Of a stretch of 64,000 bases of DNA, positions 63,090-64,000 are shown one piece after another. Under the pieces are notes generated by a model. That model made no database searches. It saw only the letters and a list, made by a program, of their open reading frames with translations, and was not told the DNA's origin. The stretch spans positions 3,084,712 to 3,148,711 of the forward strand of contig NZ_CP036268.1 in the NCBI RefSeq assembly GCF_007744515.1, written 5' to 3'. Both the position numbers and the translations under genes were made by a program. The stretch is from Stratiformator vulcanicus (lineage in GTDB: Bacteria; Planctomycetota; Planctomycetia; Planctomycetales; Planctomycetaceae). How positions within the stretch are numbered: the stretch's first letter is position 1; each line of letters begins with the position of its first letter.

Positions 63090-64000
63090 TTAATTAAGAC
63101 GGCGAGTCCGCAAGAACACCTGGCGCAGCATCCCGATCGCCAAGGGTACGCACAGGATTACGAGAGCGAACACGGCAGCACACACACTTCCAATCAGATT
63201 GGGATGAAAAAACCAAGTGAAAGCAGCCACTACAATCGCCGCGGAATAGGTCCATCGACGACCTTGCATCGGATCAGTGCACGCAATTCTTAAAATCAGA
63301 ACAAACGCGAGCCATGCCGATATTAACCCGAGGCTCACATGGCCGACTCCTCCATCGTCATTGACCGCTCTGGATGTCAGCGTCTGAGCCGAACGATCCT
63401 CCTCCTCGCCTGCACTTAAGTTAGAAACAAGGTTTGGCGACGGAACCGGTGCCAGTCGGACAGAAATAGTTCTTGCACTGCGTTCGTACCATTTTCCCGA
63501 AACGGACTCCGGCAACTGCATCTTTTGAGATTCATCGTTCGAAAGACGATTTGCACGGCCGAACGAGAGAACCTTCGCGCCGTCGACAACGACGGCATTA
63601 CGCCCGACGGACCTATCGTCCATCTGAAGCGGAGTGACCGCAATCGGCCCGCCTTTCGAAATATAATATCTTGCCGTCGCAACTCCCGCGGAATTGGCAG
63701 GAAACCGGACGAGAACCTGCGGCGCGGCGTCGTCAGGGGCGGCAAGTTCGGCTGAGCAATCCTCGCCTTCAACCGTAATCGGCCCCGTCACGTCCGTCAG
63801 CACATTCCAAGTCCATTCCGTCGACACCGTTGGCGAACGCGCAAACTGCATTTGCTGCGTCACCTCAAACAGGCCTGACTCTCTTCGATCAATAATTTGC
63901 GTCGAAAGAACCGGAAGAGCCAGTTCTTCGACTGGCGTTACATTAACTACCGGCCCTGTGATCCGGTCTCTCGATTGAGAAGCGTCAGACAGAAGAAAAG
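63090..64000 (-). CDS. Membrane protein, C-terminal part (runs off right edge)
   Basis: The frame is open from the stop at 63090 to the window edge, giving 303 codons without a start. The visible part begins FLLSDASQSRDRITGPVVNV, then a beta-rich region (WTWNVLTDVTGPITVEGEDC, LVRFPANSAGVATARYYIS) and three C-terminal hydrophobic segments (LGLISAWLAFVLILRIACTD, SAAIVVAAFTWFFHP, LIGSVCAAVFALVILCVPLA). The LLSDAS start resembles the end of a VWA domain and the layout recalls the Bat-type proteins in the 42.9-62 kb run, but this is inference. A GTG at 63863 would be an internal start only. Confidence 0.6.
   Translation of the reverse strand, partial: FLLSDASQSRDRITGPVVNVTPVEELALPVLSTQIIDRRESGLFEVTQQMQFARSPTVSTEWTWNVLTDVTGPITVEGEDCSAELAAPDDAAPQVLVRFPANSAGVATARYYISKGGPIAVTPLQMDDRSVGRNAVVVDGAKVLSFGRANRLSNDESQKMQLPESVSGKWYERSARTISVRLAPVPSPNLVSNLSAGEEEDRSAQTLTSRAVNDDGGVGHVSLGLISAWLAFVLILRIACTDPMQGRRWTYSAAIVVAAFTWFFHPNLIGSVCAAVFALVILCVPLAIGMLRQVFLRTRRLN

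Noticed and set aside
1-64000. tRNA, rRNA or riboswitch genes
   Set aside because: No cloverleaf, rRNA stretch or known riboswitch core was recognised by eye; a covariance-model search would be needed to exclude weak cases.

Overview
The window reads as a piece of a planctomycete chromosome (Planctomycetota, class Planctomycetia). This rests on gene content: DUF1559 pilin-like proteins, a Ser/Thr kinase with leucine-rich repeats, an ECF sigma factor next to a DUF6768 protein, NPCBM and DUF1570 proteins, a large MoxR/von Willebrand cluster, and tetrahydromethanopterin (H4MPT)-linked C1 genes (fae, an mtdA/mtdB-like gene, DUF447, beta-RFAP synthase) in a bacterial setting. No rRNA, tRNA or CRISPR array was recognised. 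Species cannot be assigned.

Layout. 1-12 kb: a membrane protein cut by the left edge, a DUF493 protein, a translationally coupled LOR/SDH-family protein and glycerate kinase pair, a DUF1559-like protein, a DUF1328 membrane peptide, a lipoprotein, an orphan four-PAS histidine kinase and two secreted proteins. 11-17 kb (minus strand): an LRR kinase coupled to a DUF1559 pilin-like protein, two small proteins, and a secreted zinc peptidase-like protein, set among dispersed double-hairpin repeats. 17.6-22.8 kb (minus): hisA, hisH, a prepilin peptidase, aroK and a fused aroD-aroE. 23-29.8 kb: ECF sigma factor/DUF6768, mutL, a membrane protein, a retron (reverse transcriptase plus a predicted msr-msd RNA just upstream) and an M50 protease. 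29.9-41 kb: an enolase-superfamily protein divergent from fae and mtd, an unusual BamA, DUF447, beta-RFAP synthase and larC. 41-62 kb: a DUF1570 protein, then a plus-strand run MoxR - DUF58 - BatA-like - VWA/GATase-like - membrane coiled coil - low-complexity coiled coil - TPR-like - NPCBM - HtrA - two degenerate HtrA paralogues. It closes with uppP and a truncated membrane protein.

How the parts work together. Fae and Mtd would capture and oxidise formaldehyde on H4MPT; DUF447 and beta-RFAP synthase belong to making that cofactor. The MoxR run pairs an AAA+ chaperone with envelope proteins carrying MIDAS motifs, and ends with periplasmic protease-fold proteins of which only the first keeps a catalytic triad.

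The strongest discovery candidate is the retron: NAxxH, YADD and VTG motifs in the reverse transcriptase, and upstream a 17-bp pairing of distant arms (a1/a2) that encloses a 17-bp msd-like hairpin. Other notable items are the serially inactivated protease paralogues, a roughly 315-residue insertion in the last POTRA of BamA, a 28-bp palindrome inside the beta-RFAP synthase gene, two double-hairpin repeat families that sit side by side, and heptanucleotide tracts between genes.
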